The notes beneath the pieces were generated by a model. The model had not been told where the DNA came from and did no database searches. It saw only the letters and a list, made by a program, of their open reading frames with translations. A DNA stretch of 64,000 nucleotides from Nectonema munidae (taxonomy: Eukaryota > Nematomorpha > Nectonematoida > Nectonematidae), in NCBI GenBank assembly GCA_030549495.1, contig JAUIRK010000185.1, forward strand, positions 1 through 64,000, in the 5' to 3' direction. Every line of letters begins with the position of its first letter. The stretch's first letter is position 1. Below are positions 47,061 to 58,300 of this stretch, piece after piece. Made by a program: the position numbers and the translations under genes.

Positions 47061-47210
47061 GTGGCATGGCAGGTTGGTTGAGATGATGGACATAGCACGG
47101 AAGCCTATGGATTCGATTCCTCATCGATACGAATTTGTTCATAGTTTGACATAAGCGATACATCAGTGCCTGGTCAATGAAAATACATATGCTGCACCTT
47201 ACCTTTTACT
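47061..47210 (+). mobile_element. tRNA-derived SINE, copy 1
   Basis: Box A-like TGGCATGGCAGGTTGG and box B GGATTCGATTCC (47109-47120) sit about 40 bases apart, as in a tRNA-type pol III promoter. A conserved tail (cgaatttgttcatagtttga, then gtgcctggtcaatgaaa) ends in an accttacctttt run. The second copy at 51575 shares the whole layout. The tRNA of origin is not identifiable by eye. Confidence 0.8.
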
Positions 47211-47441
47211 CAAAATTGAAAAATTTGCTACATAATTAACATAACAGAGAAAGGAAATAAAATAAACTAATAAAGCAATTTTCACTATTTTAAAATGGAA
47301 ACATCTGTTCTCAGAATAATTTCAAAATAATAGGAGGCATAAATAATAATTAGAGTTTATTTAATATTTTCAAGTTTTTATAAGCAGCAAAAGCCAACCT
47401 TTAAGTAGCTAGCCCTTATAATTAAAAAATTATTTAAATAA

Positions 47442-47811
47442 CGGTCGACAGACATTTCGCCCCAAAAACAATTTGCCCCCTGGACAAATGGTCTTATAGG
47501 CTATTAGTTTCATCCATCTTTGCTTATTAAATGTGTAAAATTATTAAAAAAATTTATATTGTTTATTTTATCTCTATTAAATTATTTCAAATTAATCAAT
47601 TTATCTCTTAATTTTTTAGAATTGTCCATGAGACAAAATGTCTTATGAAAATAACGGGGCGAATTATCCATGAAACAAAATGTCTTATGAAAATAATGGG
47701 GGGAATTGTCGATGGGACGAACTGTCTTATGAAAATAATGGGGCGAATTGTCCATGGGACGAACTGTCTTATGAAAATAATGGGGTGAAATGTCCGAGGA
47801 CCAAACTAACA
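47442..47811. mobile_element. Module-repeat MITE 3 with 44-bp minisatellite
   Basis: The left end has GACATTTCGCCCCAAAAAC and 'gccccctggacaaatggtctt'. The right half has four ~44-bp units (cgaattgtccatgggacgaa, ctgtcttatgaaaataatgg) in inverse sense, ending ggggtgaaatgtccgagg. Flanks share taaataa only, which is weak in AT-rich DNA. The reiterated unit produces an open frame with a repeated NSPHYFHKT that is not a gene. Confidence 0.6.
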
Positions 47812-48296
47812 TAAATAAAGTATACGAGAAAAGAAAATCATTGCGTTTTTTTGAATATTTCTGTCTACAAATAAAATTCTGACAGCTGTCATAAATAGAT
47901 CAAGTACATTTTTAACAACTGAAACATTTTGTTTCGATATTATATTTTTATTATAATAATAATCAACAAATTTTCTTAAAAAAAGTGATTTGATTATGTA
48001 CAGTGTTACTTATAAAATTTAACAATCGAACATTATAAAAAATATCTCTGCTCAAATATTAAGCAAATAGAGTATTCTTGCTTTTAAAGTGAATAGATAA
48101 TCAAAATATTCATACCCAAATAACTCTTTAAAAAAATTTGACTTGAAAATTTTAAATGTAGCAAACGTAGTGATAAAGATTAAGTAACTTTTGTTGAAAA
48201 AAAATTCTTAGCGCGAGTCTAACAATATTCATTGATATAAAATTGTAACAATTGGAAACTATTTTAATTTAACTCTAAATGCAAATTAGATAGAAG

Positions 48297-48503
48297 CAGT
48301 GGTGTAACCAGAAAAAAGTTAATGGGGGGGGGGGGGGGGGCACAATTTAAAAACAAAAAACGTGAGCAACATTTTGTATACTTTCTTGATCCTTTCATTG
48401 GAGAAATTTTCAAAAACTGATATCGCATAAGTTGCATGGGGCACCATGCGGTACATAGGAGTGTGGGCACGGCCCCTCATGCCCCAGCCTAGCTACGTCA
48501 ATG
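48297..48503. mobile_element. 207-bp hAT MITE
   Basis: Ends CAGTGGTGTAACCAG and CATTGACGTAGCTAG (reverse complement) match the common CAGTGGCGTAGCCAG hAT end. The flanks gatagaag and gagagaag agree at 7 of 8 bases. An 18-base G tract lies just inside the left end. Inserted in the 3.27-kb hAT element. Confidence 0.8.
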
Positions 48504-48961
48504 GAGAGAAGAGAGCTGAATGAGATAGGAGAGCTTAACAAGAGAAGAGGGCTTGAACGAAAGAAGAGAGCTTGAGTGAATGATTGAGTTTTAGCAGAGA
48601 AAGCGGAAGAGAAAAACAGAGGAGAGAGAAAGAGAAACACTGTGACAAAAGATGAGAAAATCTAGTGGATCATCAACATGTGTTTGCTCAAAAATACTAC
48701 GAGACACTGTGATAAACATTGCTTACTTATTGTGTGCACATTGAAGCAATGGATTATTATTATATAGCTCTCACGCATCGTCTGTAAAATATGTTGGAAT
48801 TTCAGAGCAACTTGGCATGATGTTTGATTGATTCGAAAGTGGGCATACATGTTTTATAAACAAGCAGCAACTCTTACTTATAGAAAATTATTGGGGGGGG
48901 GGGGGCGAAGGTCATTTTCGCCCCCCCCCTCGCCCCCCGGATGTGCGCCCCTGGGATAAAG

Positions 48962-49487
48962 GTAATGTAAAAATCTCTAAAATAGCGTTCACATGAAAAA
49001 TCATTATATATTGAATTGTATGCTATATTCTTTGATTCAGTAATACTTAAAAAAAAATCTCTTAAAATTTTTCCAATATTATTTAATTCTTCTTTTTGTT
49101 CTGAAGGTTCAAATACGACATTATATGCTCTTCTATATAAAGAAGAGTCAACTGACAACTTTTGATTAAACTCGTGATCAGACAAAAAGTCAAGGTATCT
49201 ATAAGTATGAGTTGGTTTATAGTACACCTTGAATTTTAATGATTCCTTTAAAAAAAATAAATTTAAAAATGTAAATTTTTTGTTTCTTAAAACAAGGGTG
49301 TCTAAAAAAGGTAATTTTGACTGTTTTTCAACTTCATGAGTGAATTTGATATTTTCGCACATACAATTCATTTTATTAAGGAAATTTGTAATATTGTCTT
49401 TTGAAATAATGACAAAGATGTCATCAACATATCGTAAATAAATTTTCGGAAAAATAGAACCTTCAGTTTTCAGCTTATTTTCAAAAT
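48962..49487 (-). pseudogene. Penelope-like reverse transcriptase, C-terminal part
   Basis: The minus-strand frame runs KTEGSIFPKIYLRYVDDIFV, then NITNFLNKMNCMCENIKF, KQSKLPFLDTLV and YKPTHTYRYLDFLSDHEFNQ, ending where the hAT element begins. YVDD is the RT active site. The LPFLD and YRKPT-like motifs after it are standard in Penelope-like RTs. Everything upstream of motif C is lost at the junction with satellite A. Confidence 0.88.
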
Positions 49488-49489
49488 TT

Positions 49490-50282
49490 AGCTTTTAGAA
49501 GTAAACCGTAAATTTGATTGACATTGACAGATATTTTAAAACATCTAAATGTAAAAAATGAGTTCATAAATGAAAACAACATGGTTGATTTGTTAACATA
49601 TATTTCATTGTAAAATTTGAATGAATGTTTTTGGAGACAATTTTTAGAAGTAAACCGCAAATTTGATTAACACTTATAGGTATTTTACATCCTAAACGTA
49701 AAAAATGAAACTAGCATGGCCGATTTAGTATAACAGATATATTTTATATAAAATTTGAAGGAATGTTTTTAGAGACAATTTTCAGAAGTAAACCGCAAAT
49801 TTGATTAATACTTATAGGTATTTTTAAATCCTAAATGTAAAAAATGAGTCCCGAAATAAAACAGCATGACCGATTTAGTATGAAAACATATATTTTATGT
49901 AAAATTTGAGGGTATATTTTATTAGATATATTTTTGATCAATTAAAATTTTGATTGAAATTTTCTAAAAAGTAGCCATGATTATTGAAAAAATTAAATAT
50001 ATAAAGTGTTATACGTTACAAACTGTATATAATTATAAATTTTCAAGGTATTATATAATATAGATCCTAAGTTATAAGGTTAAGTACAGATAATGTCAAA
50101 ATTTTGCTAAAAAATTTTAATTTTGATTGACAGATTTAGACATGAAAGGGTCATTCAACTACCATTAAAATGGTTTCAAATAATGCAGCTAGCGATTTTA
50201 GCAAAAGTCACATAATTTGAAGAGATATAATTTAGCAAATTTTCTACAATTAATTTTTTAGTGAAGGAATTAATAGGGTTAA
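49490..50282. mobile_element. Second, truncated copy of the 13-kb TTAA element (inverted)
   Basis: From TTAA at 50279-50282 leftwards, the reverse complement matches 25829-26700: TTAACCCTATTA, then ttcactaaaaaattaattgt, aaaatcgctagctgcat, and 3-4 satellite A monomers. It lacks a 22-base G/C block (gtgctgggggcctaaaacgc...) found in copy 1. It is cut off by the Penelope-like element at about 49490. Confidence 0.9.
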
Positions 50283-51165
50283 CTCCATAATTTCTGCTAG
50301 TCAAAGTATCAATTAAGCGAAATGGCGTGAAGAAATTGTCAAAAAATTAGTTATACGGATCATCTTTTTTAGACTTTCAATAAGATCTATTACTACACTT
50401 TCTCTCAAATTCAGTTGTTGGGGTTTTTGTTTTTACATCCATAAGTATCAAACTAGATAATATAACCAGTTTTTAAACCCAAAACGTAATGGTCTCCGTC
50501 TAACAAACTGTTTTGAAGAATGTTTACCGTAGTAAGGAACCATACACTCATCTATACATAAGTTCTGTTCTTTAAAAAAAATTCCTTACATCTTAAATTT
50601 ATTTTATCATAGAAAGACGGATTTTGAAAAGTTTATCTTCTTTATCAAGATTTAAATTATCTGATGAATGCAAATACCTCATTAAATCAATTTCTTGGAA
50701 TTGTTTTTATTACCGCCGAAATACCACAGTCTTCATTTCTCTCCCAGTACATTGTACGACGAGGTAAAACAACGTAGCTAAATAAAAGTAAAATTGCAAA
50801 AAATGCTTTCATTGTTTTCATCAGATTTAAATGAGTGACTTGCTTTGTCTCATTTAACATAGATTGAAGTCATTTTAATAATAAAATTTGAAACTTCATC
50901 ATTAAAAAATAGAGTCATTATTTCAGAAGGATATTACTTCATCATATTTCAGAGGAAATTACTTCTATCATTCAAAAAAATTTTTGTATCTCTCTGCACA
51001 AGCAACTTCTATTGTAGCATTACTCAAAAGTTGATTTCCAGAAAAATTTTCTATTGTAAATTTATCTTCCTTTCCACTATCTTCATCTGAAAGCGATCCA
51101 TTTCGTGGTGGAATATAAAGTTTTACACTCAAAGTATCTTTATTTTCTAGTAAATCCAATAATTC
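50283..51165 (-). pseudogene. Second piggyBac transposase remnant, interrupted at a TTAA
   Basis: The minus strand begins near 51159 with an acidic N-terminus (LYIPPRNGSLSDEDSGKED, then IENFSGNQLLS). After a poorly conserved gap it continues with NLCIDECMVPYYGKHSSKQF (first catalytic Asp) and RRRPLRFGFKNW, and ends near 50285 with FFDNFFTPFRLIDTL and NYGV (second catalytic Asp). The sequence stops exactly at the TTAA where the satellite element begins. Frameshifts and stops are several. The conserved motifs are closer to canonical PGBD proteins than those in the copy at 6990-9323, so this is a different family. Confidence 0.8.
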
Positions 51166-51239
51166 ACTTATTATTAGCGGTCGGTGTTGAAAGAATTTTA
51201 TTTTCTACCAAATGTTGAAAATTATATTTGGGTTATTTA

Positions 51240-51445
51240 TAGATTGATGTAAAATGGAAGGTGAGGATATGATGAGTTCTTGTCTAAGGTATATATTGTA
51301 TGATTTAAGTTGGGGTGTATAGATTACTAGAAGAAATGAGTTAAGGGGGTAGTAAGGATCATTTTGAGGTACTTGTTTAGCTTGGTTGTCTACAATAGTG
51401 TTTTCGACAATATTTGTGTGAGCTTGAAACCAAGAGATGTGTATT
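51240..51445 (-). pseudogene. LINE RNase H scrap
   Basis: The minus strand reads IHISWFQAHTNIVENTIVDN and QAKQVPQNDPYY, a degenerate form of the W-x-PGH-x-x-x-GNE-x-AD-x-LAK end of a LINE RNase H. Short and old. Confidence 0.45.
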
Positions 51446-51574
51446 TCGAACTAAGTTTATTAAATACAACGATAAAGTAAAGTTAATTTATTGGGCACAA
51501 CATTAAAGGATTATAAATTTTCGCTGACAATCAGCTTTTTTAAATAAAAAACAACAATCTTCAGACCGAGGAGA

Positions 51575-51728
51575 GTGGCATGGCAGATTGGTTGAGATGA
51601 TGTACTCAGAACGGAAGCTTTCAGGTTCGATTCTTCATCGATATCAATTTGTTCATAGTTTGACATAAGCGGTACAGCAGTGCCTTGTCAATGAAAGCAC
51701 ACCCACGGTAACCTTACCTTTACCTTTA
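51575..51728 (+). mobile_element. tRNA-derived SINE, copy 2
   Basis: Same family as 47061-47210: gtggcatggcagattggttg, box B GGTTCGATTCT (51624-51634), caatttgttcatagtttgac, gtgccttgtcaatgaaag, and a tail of accttacctttaccttt. Pairwise identity is roughly 80-85 percent by eye. It lies about 250 bases upstream of the peptidase start codon. Confidence 0.8.
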
Positions 51729-51896
51729 TCGTTGTACACCTTCACCAATTTGATGGGCCACCTTTAGCACCAAATTTATAAGTTTATTAAAGGATGAGTC
51801 TAGAAATATTCATCATTATCGTTTAATTATTCTGAACTTTTTTTTTAATTAAAAAATTTTTCATTGAATTATAAAAATTATTTTTTTTATGCAAAA

Positions 51897-51907
51897 TATA
51901 TAAATAG
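51897..51907 (+). promoter_or_regulatory. Possible TATA box of the peptidase gene
   Basis: TATATAAATAG lies 66-76 bases before the start codon, which would leave a 5' UTR of about 40 bases. In AT-rich DNA this can occur by chance. Confidence 0.35.
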
Positions 51908-51972
51908 TAATTAAAATTTTTTTTTATATCTCCTCCACTCAAATAATTATAATGGTGGTTTGAATTTTCTCA

Positions 51973-52304
51973 ATGCCTTATTTTTATAAACCACACCAGA
52001 ATGAACCTATTGAAGACAATGAGTTGGAAAGTTGGCCTGACGAAATTAATACAAGATTTCGTAATTTTCAGCCAAACTTTAAAAATATGGTTCCAAAAAC
52101 AAATGTAATATTACTTACTGCAACAACCTTAATAATGAGCCTTTGTTTTGGTGTAATTATTGGATATTTTGGTCATTCTTCACATCATTCAGGTAGTCAT
52201 TGTCACTCGGATGCACTGACCCTACTTACATATGATGGACATGATTTAGTTAACACTAAAATTATAGAGCTTACCAACTCTAGTCAAATAAAAGAATATC
52301 TTAA
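51973..52304 (+). CDS. Peptidase exon 1 (cytosolic tail, membrane anchor)
   Basis: Begins MPYFYKPHQNEPIEDNELES and ends in ...IKEYL plus two bases of a Lys codon, before gtatgc. The transmembrane segment is flanked by a Lys on the cytosolic side and a His-rich segment outside, consistent with type II topology. Confidence 0.9.
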
Positions 52305-55300
52305 GTATGCCATTAAAATATGTTACTTTGTACTTTTATATTTTTGATTTTTTTTTTAGAAAGTTAACAGATAAAATTCATATTGCTGGTAGTCAAATAA
52401 ATTATAACCTTGCTCAATACATTCATGGTCAATGGAGGAATTTTTTTGGTGACGATAATGTAGAAATTAAAGAATATAATGTTCTTCTTTCTCAATCTAT
52501 CAAAAAGTTTTTCAACTTATTTATATGTTTTAAATTTCTTTGTAATATGTTTTAGTTATAATACTCATTATGCTTCAGAAATTTCTTTTGCTATCCACTA
52601 CTTTTTTATTTTATTTATTTGAAAGTTAATCCTTATCTTATTGTGCTTTAATTGTTTCTTCGGTGACGGAGAGGTTGAAGGGGATAGGCCTTTCTACCCC
52701 TCATTAAATATTTTTACTAAATTCTTGAGTGAATCCATTAAAATAATTGTTATAATTTAAATATTTAATATCGTATGTGACAACTATTAACAATGTTTTC
52801 TTTTATTTTAACTTTAAAAGCAACTTTAATAATATATTCTAATAACCCTTCCTTTTATAACATAATGAAACCGAGTATGTCATTTTATGTTATTAATGTC
52901 TAACATAGATTTCTAGTTCAATCAAAAAAGTCTTTTTTAAATTAGAATTTTAATTAACAAAAGCTTTATTTAACGCTAGTATTATACTAGATTTTACCTC
53001 CCTTAAAGCAAGATATGAAATGATTTATAGACATTTAAACTTTTAAAGCTAAATATGGCTTACCCTCATAATTTTTCATTTAGAAGTCCTTTAAAAAGTT
53101 TGTAAGACCAAATTTTATTTCAATGTCATATATGATAAAATTTATGATTATTTTCGTGTTTTTTAACATATTTAAAGGGATTTTGTTATACTCATTATTT
53201 GAGGACAAGTATTAAAAATTTAGCCCCTTACAGAGTTTAGGAGCCACAAAAATCCCATGGCTCTGGCTCAAGAAAATAAATATTTGAGTGTCTAGCTCAG
53301 GCTCCAGCCACGGCTTTGTCAATTGGTTTCTCAAATTTTGGAAAGTTTGTTGTAGCACTACTTGGTACATAACTAATATATAAACTTTGTATTGTGAAGA
53401 GTTAGGTTTTTATTTCAACAGATCATACTTTTTGTTAAAATAGGCTTGTTTATTTAAGGGTTTCGTAGTAATCCAAATAAAACAATACACTTAATTTATA
53501 AAACAAGTTGATAAATTAATAACCCCTTGGACAAGGATAAAAATAATTTTTAAAGTAGCTTTTCATGAAACAAATCTATTACTATTACTAAGTTTTTTTT
53601 ATCTAAGCAAACTTTATAAATATAACTGTATATTCTCATAGAAGTATAATTCTGACTCCACTTCTTAAGTTTTGACTACGAAGTAAATTAGATTAGTGTG
53701 ATCTACTATTTTTAAATTTTAAACTTATATTTTTGTGTTATAATAACACTTTAGAATTTTTTGGTAGTCATTAAAATTTGAGTGAAATCTTAATAAGCCC
53801 GACTAACTTAATTTTGCAGTATATTCAAAAAAATGAGTTTATTAAGAAAATTAAAATTTCAAAAATCCAACAATATAATTTGATTCAATCGTACTTTTGC
53901 TAAGATGGAATGTTCTTCAAAATACATACATCAAGAAACATTTTGTCTTCTTACCTTTTTGTTAGATAATTGGTTTTTAGAATCACTCCATTTATGCTCC
54001 ATCAAAGAAAAATTTCTTTGCGGTATAAGCTTGTATTCCGAAAATATATTGAGTTATTTTCAGTAACCTAAAAAAGTTACTATAAAACATAATTTTTTAA
54101 TAAAATCACCCACCTTTTATTATTTGATAGTGTTGAAAGCTAGTATTTTCTTTTTCATCATTTAAAATACAAAAATAGATCAAATAATTTTAAATGATCT
54201 ATTTTGATCGTATCCTGTTAATTTCAATTCGCCGACTGTCAATTCACCTTTGTGTCAATTCCCCGATTTAAATGAGAAAAAACACACAATAAATTAAAAT
54301 TTATAAAAAAACAATAAATTAAAAATTAAATAGAGCTTTTCCTTTCTTTTTTCAGATTTAATAAATTGAAGAGCCGTGGGTTATTACAAATGTGTTTGAT
54401 AACTATGAGCTTATAATTCTTTTTAAGTATGTTTTGAAAAAAAAGTATTGAATAAGAATTTAATAGAAGAAAAAGAAGTAGAAGGAAAAAGATCATATAT
54501 TTCAACAAAAGAAAAAAAGCAGAAAATAAAAGAATAAAATAATTAAAAATTAAAATAATTTAATTCTGAGTAGGAAAATTAAAATGTGCTAAAATGAATT
54601 TGTAATCAATAATGAATTTAAAAATCAATATATCTTTTTTCAGTGAAATAAATTGTCGCTGAATTAACACATTGGTGAATTGATAGTCGGTGAATTGAAG
54701 ACGGTGAATTTACCTAGACTCTATTTTGATATTAAATCATTTATAGATAAATACCATAAAAATTCGGAGATTGAAATATACGGACAAAACCGAACGTCTG
54801 GTCACCCTATCTAATATTGAGCTTTGTATTAAGTAATAAAAATAGAATAAACTAATTAAGAGCAATTATCAAATTACTCTACCGAGCCAGTCAGGTGCAT
54901 CATTTATGGTATTACCGGCTCCATGTTCAAAAATTACTCCTGCTCCGAAACTTTCTTTTACATAACTAAATTTTTGAGGCAACAACAATAAACTATTTTA
55001 TCCAATTAACTCATTTTATTTTCTTTTTTCTCACATTCAAAAATTATTTGAAAATGTTTTGTTTAATTTAAGCAAGCCCTCAAAAGTGTCAGTAGTAGAT
55101 TCTTCTGGACATTCATTTTGGACTTCACACTTATACGAAAAGCCATTGATCGATAAAGAGCACCAGTCTAATGATTATTCGCCATTCAACGCTTATTCAC
55201 CTTCTGGCATAGTTTTAGTAAGTCTTGTTTCGTGTCTCTGCTTCTAAAATAAGCATAAGTAATTGTTTGAAGCTTACAAAAAATATACAAATTTCCAACT

Positions 55301-58300
55301 AATTTTATGGTAAATGATAAGTTTCAAGTATATAATATCAAAAAATAGGCATTGCTTTTTGATAATTATTATTCACTCATTATTATTAATTTTTTTTATA
55401 AATTTTTCATAAATAAGTAATTTATTTAAATTTTTTTACTTTTATCAACCGAAAAACTTTTTTTATTAATTTTCTTTAACACTCATTAATTTTTAAAATC
55501 TTTATTAATAAGAGCCTTTGAAGACATCAATCACGAGTTACTTATCATTAAAACATGGCTTCCTTTCTAATTATAATTATCTCGCTACTTACTTAAATAA
55601 TATGACAATTTATTAGTTTTGGTCAAACCTCTTAACCACTTTCAGACAGTAGTTTCATAAGGCTTAATCTTAGGCCTGTTTTCGAGTTTTTTTAGTTAAC
55701 AATTTTGAATACATTTCGATCCAATGCATGAATCATGAATAGGGTTTTCACCCCGAAGGCTTTTTTTCCTCCCCGGCGAGCAGGGACCCTGAAGTAATTT
55801 TTTCTCACCCAGGGGATTCCCCGGGGAAAAAAATATTTTTTTATTAAGAAGAACACTAAAATTTTGAAATGATTTACTCAAAATTGTTCAAATAATAAAA
55901 TTTTAAAAACAATAATCCTAAGAGAGTTTCATCCTTCAATCTATTTCTGATTTGGGATTTAAAAGAACCCATTGAAGAAAACACTCTTTCCGCTGTTGAA
56001 GAAGTGGGTTTGACGGATTTTAAAACGCTATATAACAAGTCAAGTTTTTATAATACATATAGCTTTGAAAAGCACATAATACATAAATACCACCACATTA
56101 TCTATCATATGTAAAAATATGATTATAACTGTGAATTTAATCTTGTATTTTTTCCCCGGGGAAAAAAGATATTTTCCCCAAGGAGCGGGGAGGCTTTTTT
56201 TTCGCTTTTTCCCCGTGGAGACGAGGACGGGGTCCCCGGGGTGCAATCTCTGATTATGAAGCTAAGTATCATTTAAATACATGTTTAATTTCAATTATAA
56301 AGATTTTTTATTATTTTATTTTCTTCCCCACAAATTCTTTTTAAGATGATAGGTACCTCTTTAAATTTCTTAATTCATTAGTCTCTTACCCAATATGAAT
56401 AATTATTTTTCGCCTAGTGATCAAAAGGTAGAGTCTTTATACAGTCATCATGAATTCGATTTTTGATCGTGACATCTCTCATTTTTTCAACAGGGGCGTA
56501 AATCTGAACTAAATTAATCATAATTGATCACATCAGAAATACAAACTCTAAAATTAATCATGTCACAAACACTAACTCCCAAATTAAGCATATCACAAAC
56601 ACAAAATCTAAAATTAATCATATCACAAACACAAAACCTAAATTAATCATATCAAAAACACTAAATCTTAAATTAATCAAATTTTTAAAAAGAATCACAT
56701 TACTAAATATATCGGGGCAGTTGTCCGAGTTGCAATTCTCCGGTACCCACTGAAAGATAAAGCCCAACGTTTGGCGAAGACTACCGCAAGCAAATTCGGA
56801 GAACTTGCTGATAGATGCTGCTATTTTAAATAACTACGTTTTGCTTGATTTATTCATCAAATTCAACATAACATTCCTTTCTTCGCAGCAGTTGAACTCA
56901 TTTTTCCTTTGGGTATATTGACGGCTAAAAAGCATCGATTTCTGATTTCAATTTTGAAATGCTAATTTTTTTGAAAGTAAATTATCCCCTCATAACTGAA
57001 ATGAATAAAAACATAAAGAAAATACTCCTTCAATAAATTCCTAGAGTTGAGTGAAAAACATTTTGATGATGCTGTGCCTCATAATTTTGTTTTTTATATC
57101 AATTTTTTAAATATTTTAGGGAGATTTAGTTTTTGCGAATTATGGAACTATGGATGATTTTTTATTTTTAAAAAATATGAACATTGATCTCACACAAAAA
57201 ATTGCTATTGTAAAGTATGGTCTCATATTCCGAGGCAAAAAAGTAAGTTTCTATTTAAATTTTACTATAACCTTACAACCTTTACGCCATGTGGCCGTTG
57301 AGTCAAAATTTTGTTTTAAAAATAATTTCATAATACTGTAAAGTAAGAAATTTTCGCGAGGAATTTAATTTCGTGAAATTTGCTAACACAAAAATTGAAC
57401 TTAAATTCCAAAATATTAATTTTTAAACCAAATTTATTTGCAAAATAAAATGAAAGTTTTTGGTAATATTTTTATTTAAAAATAAATACGAAAAAATCAT
57501 ATTACATTCAAAAAAGTTCAATAGAACAATTTCCTTTTTTGACAATATTGAGTAAACCTAATCCACTTTAATGAAGTAAATTTTTTAGTCTAAATGTAAT
57601 TATCTAAAATTAAAAAATGTAAATTAGCGAATTAAAAGTTTTGGAAAATTCTTTTTGAATCATAATTGTGTTCATTGAAGCTATTGTGTTCAGCATCAAA
57701 TCTTCTTTGCTCGTAGTTAACATAGCTCAGCTATATTTAACCCAGTATGGTGATAATCTAGTGACATGTAGGCAAAGAGATATATACATTTTGTAGCTTT
57801 GATTTAAACATTTATTGTGTTTAGTTTTGCAGTCACCTTCTATTTTGTTGCATCACTGTTAAGTATATTTGAATAAAGCTCTATTTGTTTTTACTAAATT
57901 GCCGGAGACAACAAAATTAAAGTATCAATGTGAAAATACGTTTATATTAAAAATAATTAGAAATATATATTTGAGATGACTTAATTTTAGGCTAATTTAT
58001 GTGATAACTTGACCCTTTTAAAACTAAAAAAATAAAATATTTAAATTTGAAATTAATGTAATTTTTTTTAAGCTTAATGAAATTACTTTTAACACTCTAC
58101 TAGTTATTTTTAATAGTACATCAATTAACAATAAAAAAAAAGTAGAAATTTTATTGAACAAAAAAAATCATTCATTAATTTTCAGTTGTTCCATTTTTTC
58201 CCAAAAAATGAAAAGGTTTTATTAGGTAAAATAAATAAAAAAAACACACCCAACTTACATAACTTTTCTAAGGTAATTTTAATCAAAAATGTAAAACAGA

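Larger units (their letters stand above)
45680..48953. mobile_element. 3.27-kb hAT-type element splitting the Penelope-like element
   Basis: Perfect 15-bp inverted ends CAGGGGCGCACATCC and an exact 8-bp duplication GGATAAAG (45672-45679, 48954-48961). Next to each end is a G-rich run ending GGCGAAA. I recognise no transposase inside. It is a non-autonomous carrier of later insertions: a module-repeat MITE, another at 47442, a SINE and a small hAT MITE. Fragments of the same ends occur at 2436 and 18706. Confidence 0.92.
44600..49490 (-). mobile_element. Penelope-like element, 5'-truncated, split by a hAT insertion
   Basis: Read from high to low coordinates. The RT end carries KIYLRYVDDIFVII (YVDD catalytic motif at 49420-49431) and a thumb-like region with LPFLDTLVLRN and YYKPTHTYRYLDF. 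After the hAT insert comes a linker and a GIY-YIG endonuclease (NLVYQIKCKNC, then GVYIGCTTQTLILRIKQH). RT plus C-terminal GIY-YIG is the Penelope signature. The 5' part, including RT motifs upstream of YVDD, is missing where the sequence meets satellite A at about 49490. The coding part ends near 45140, with one frame break near 45300. The 3' boundary is uncertain; 44640-44880 is a CpG-richer block that may be its untranslated region. Confidence 0.85.

Noticed and set aside
47582-47812. Frame with NSPHYFHKT repeats
   Set aside because: Translation of the ~44-bp minisatellite in a MITE; the repeat period is not a multiple of three throughout.
56400-56480. Possible tRNA-like SINE head (gaattcgatttttgatcg)
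   Set aside because: Box B is degenerate and box A is not convincing; no second copy seen.
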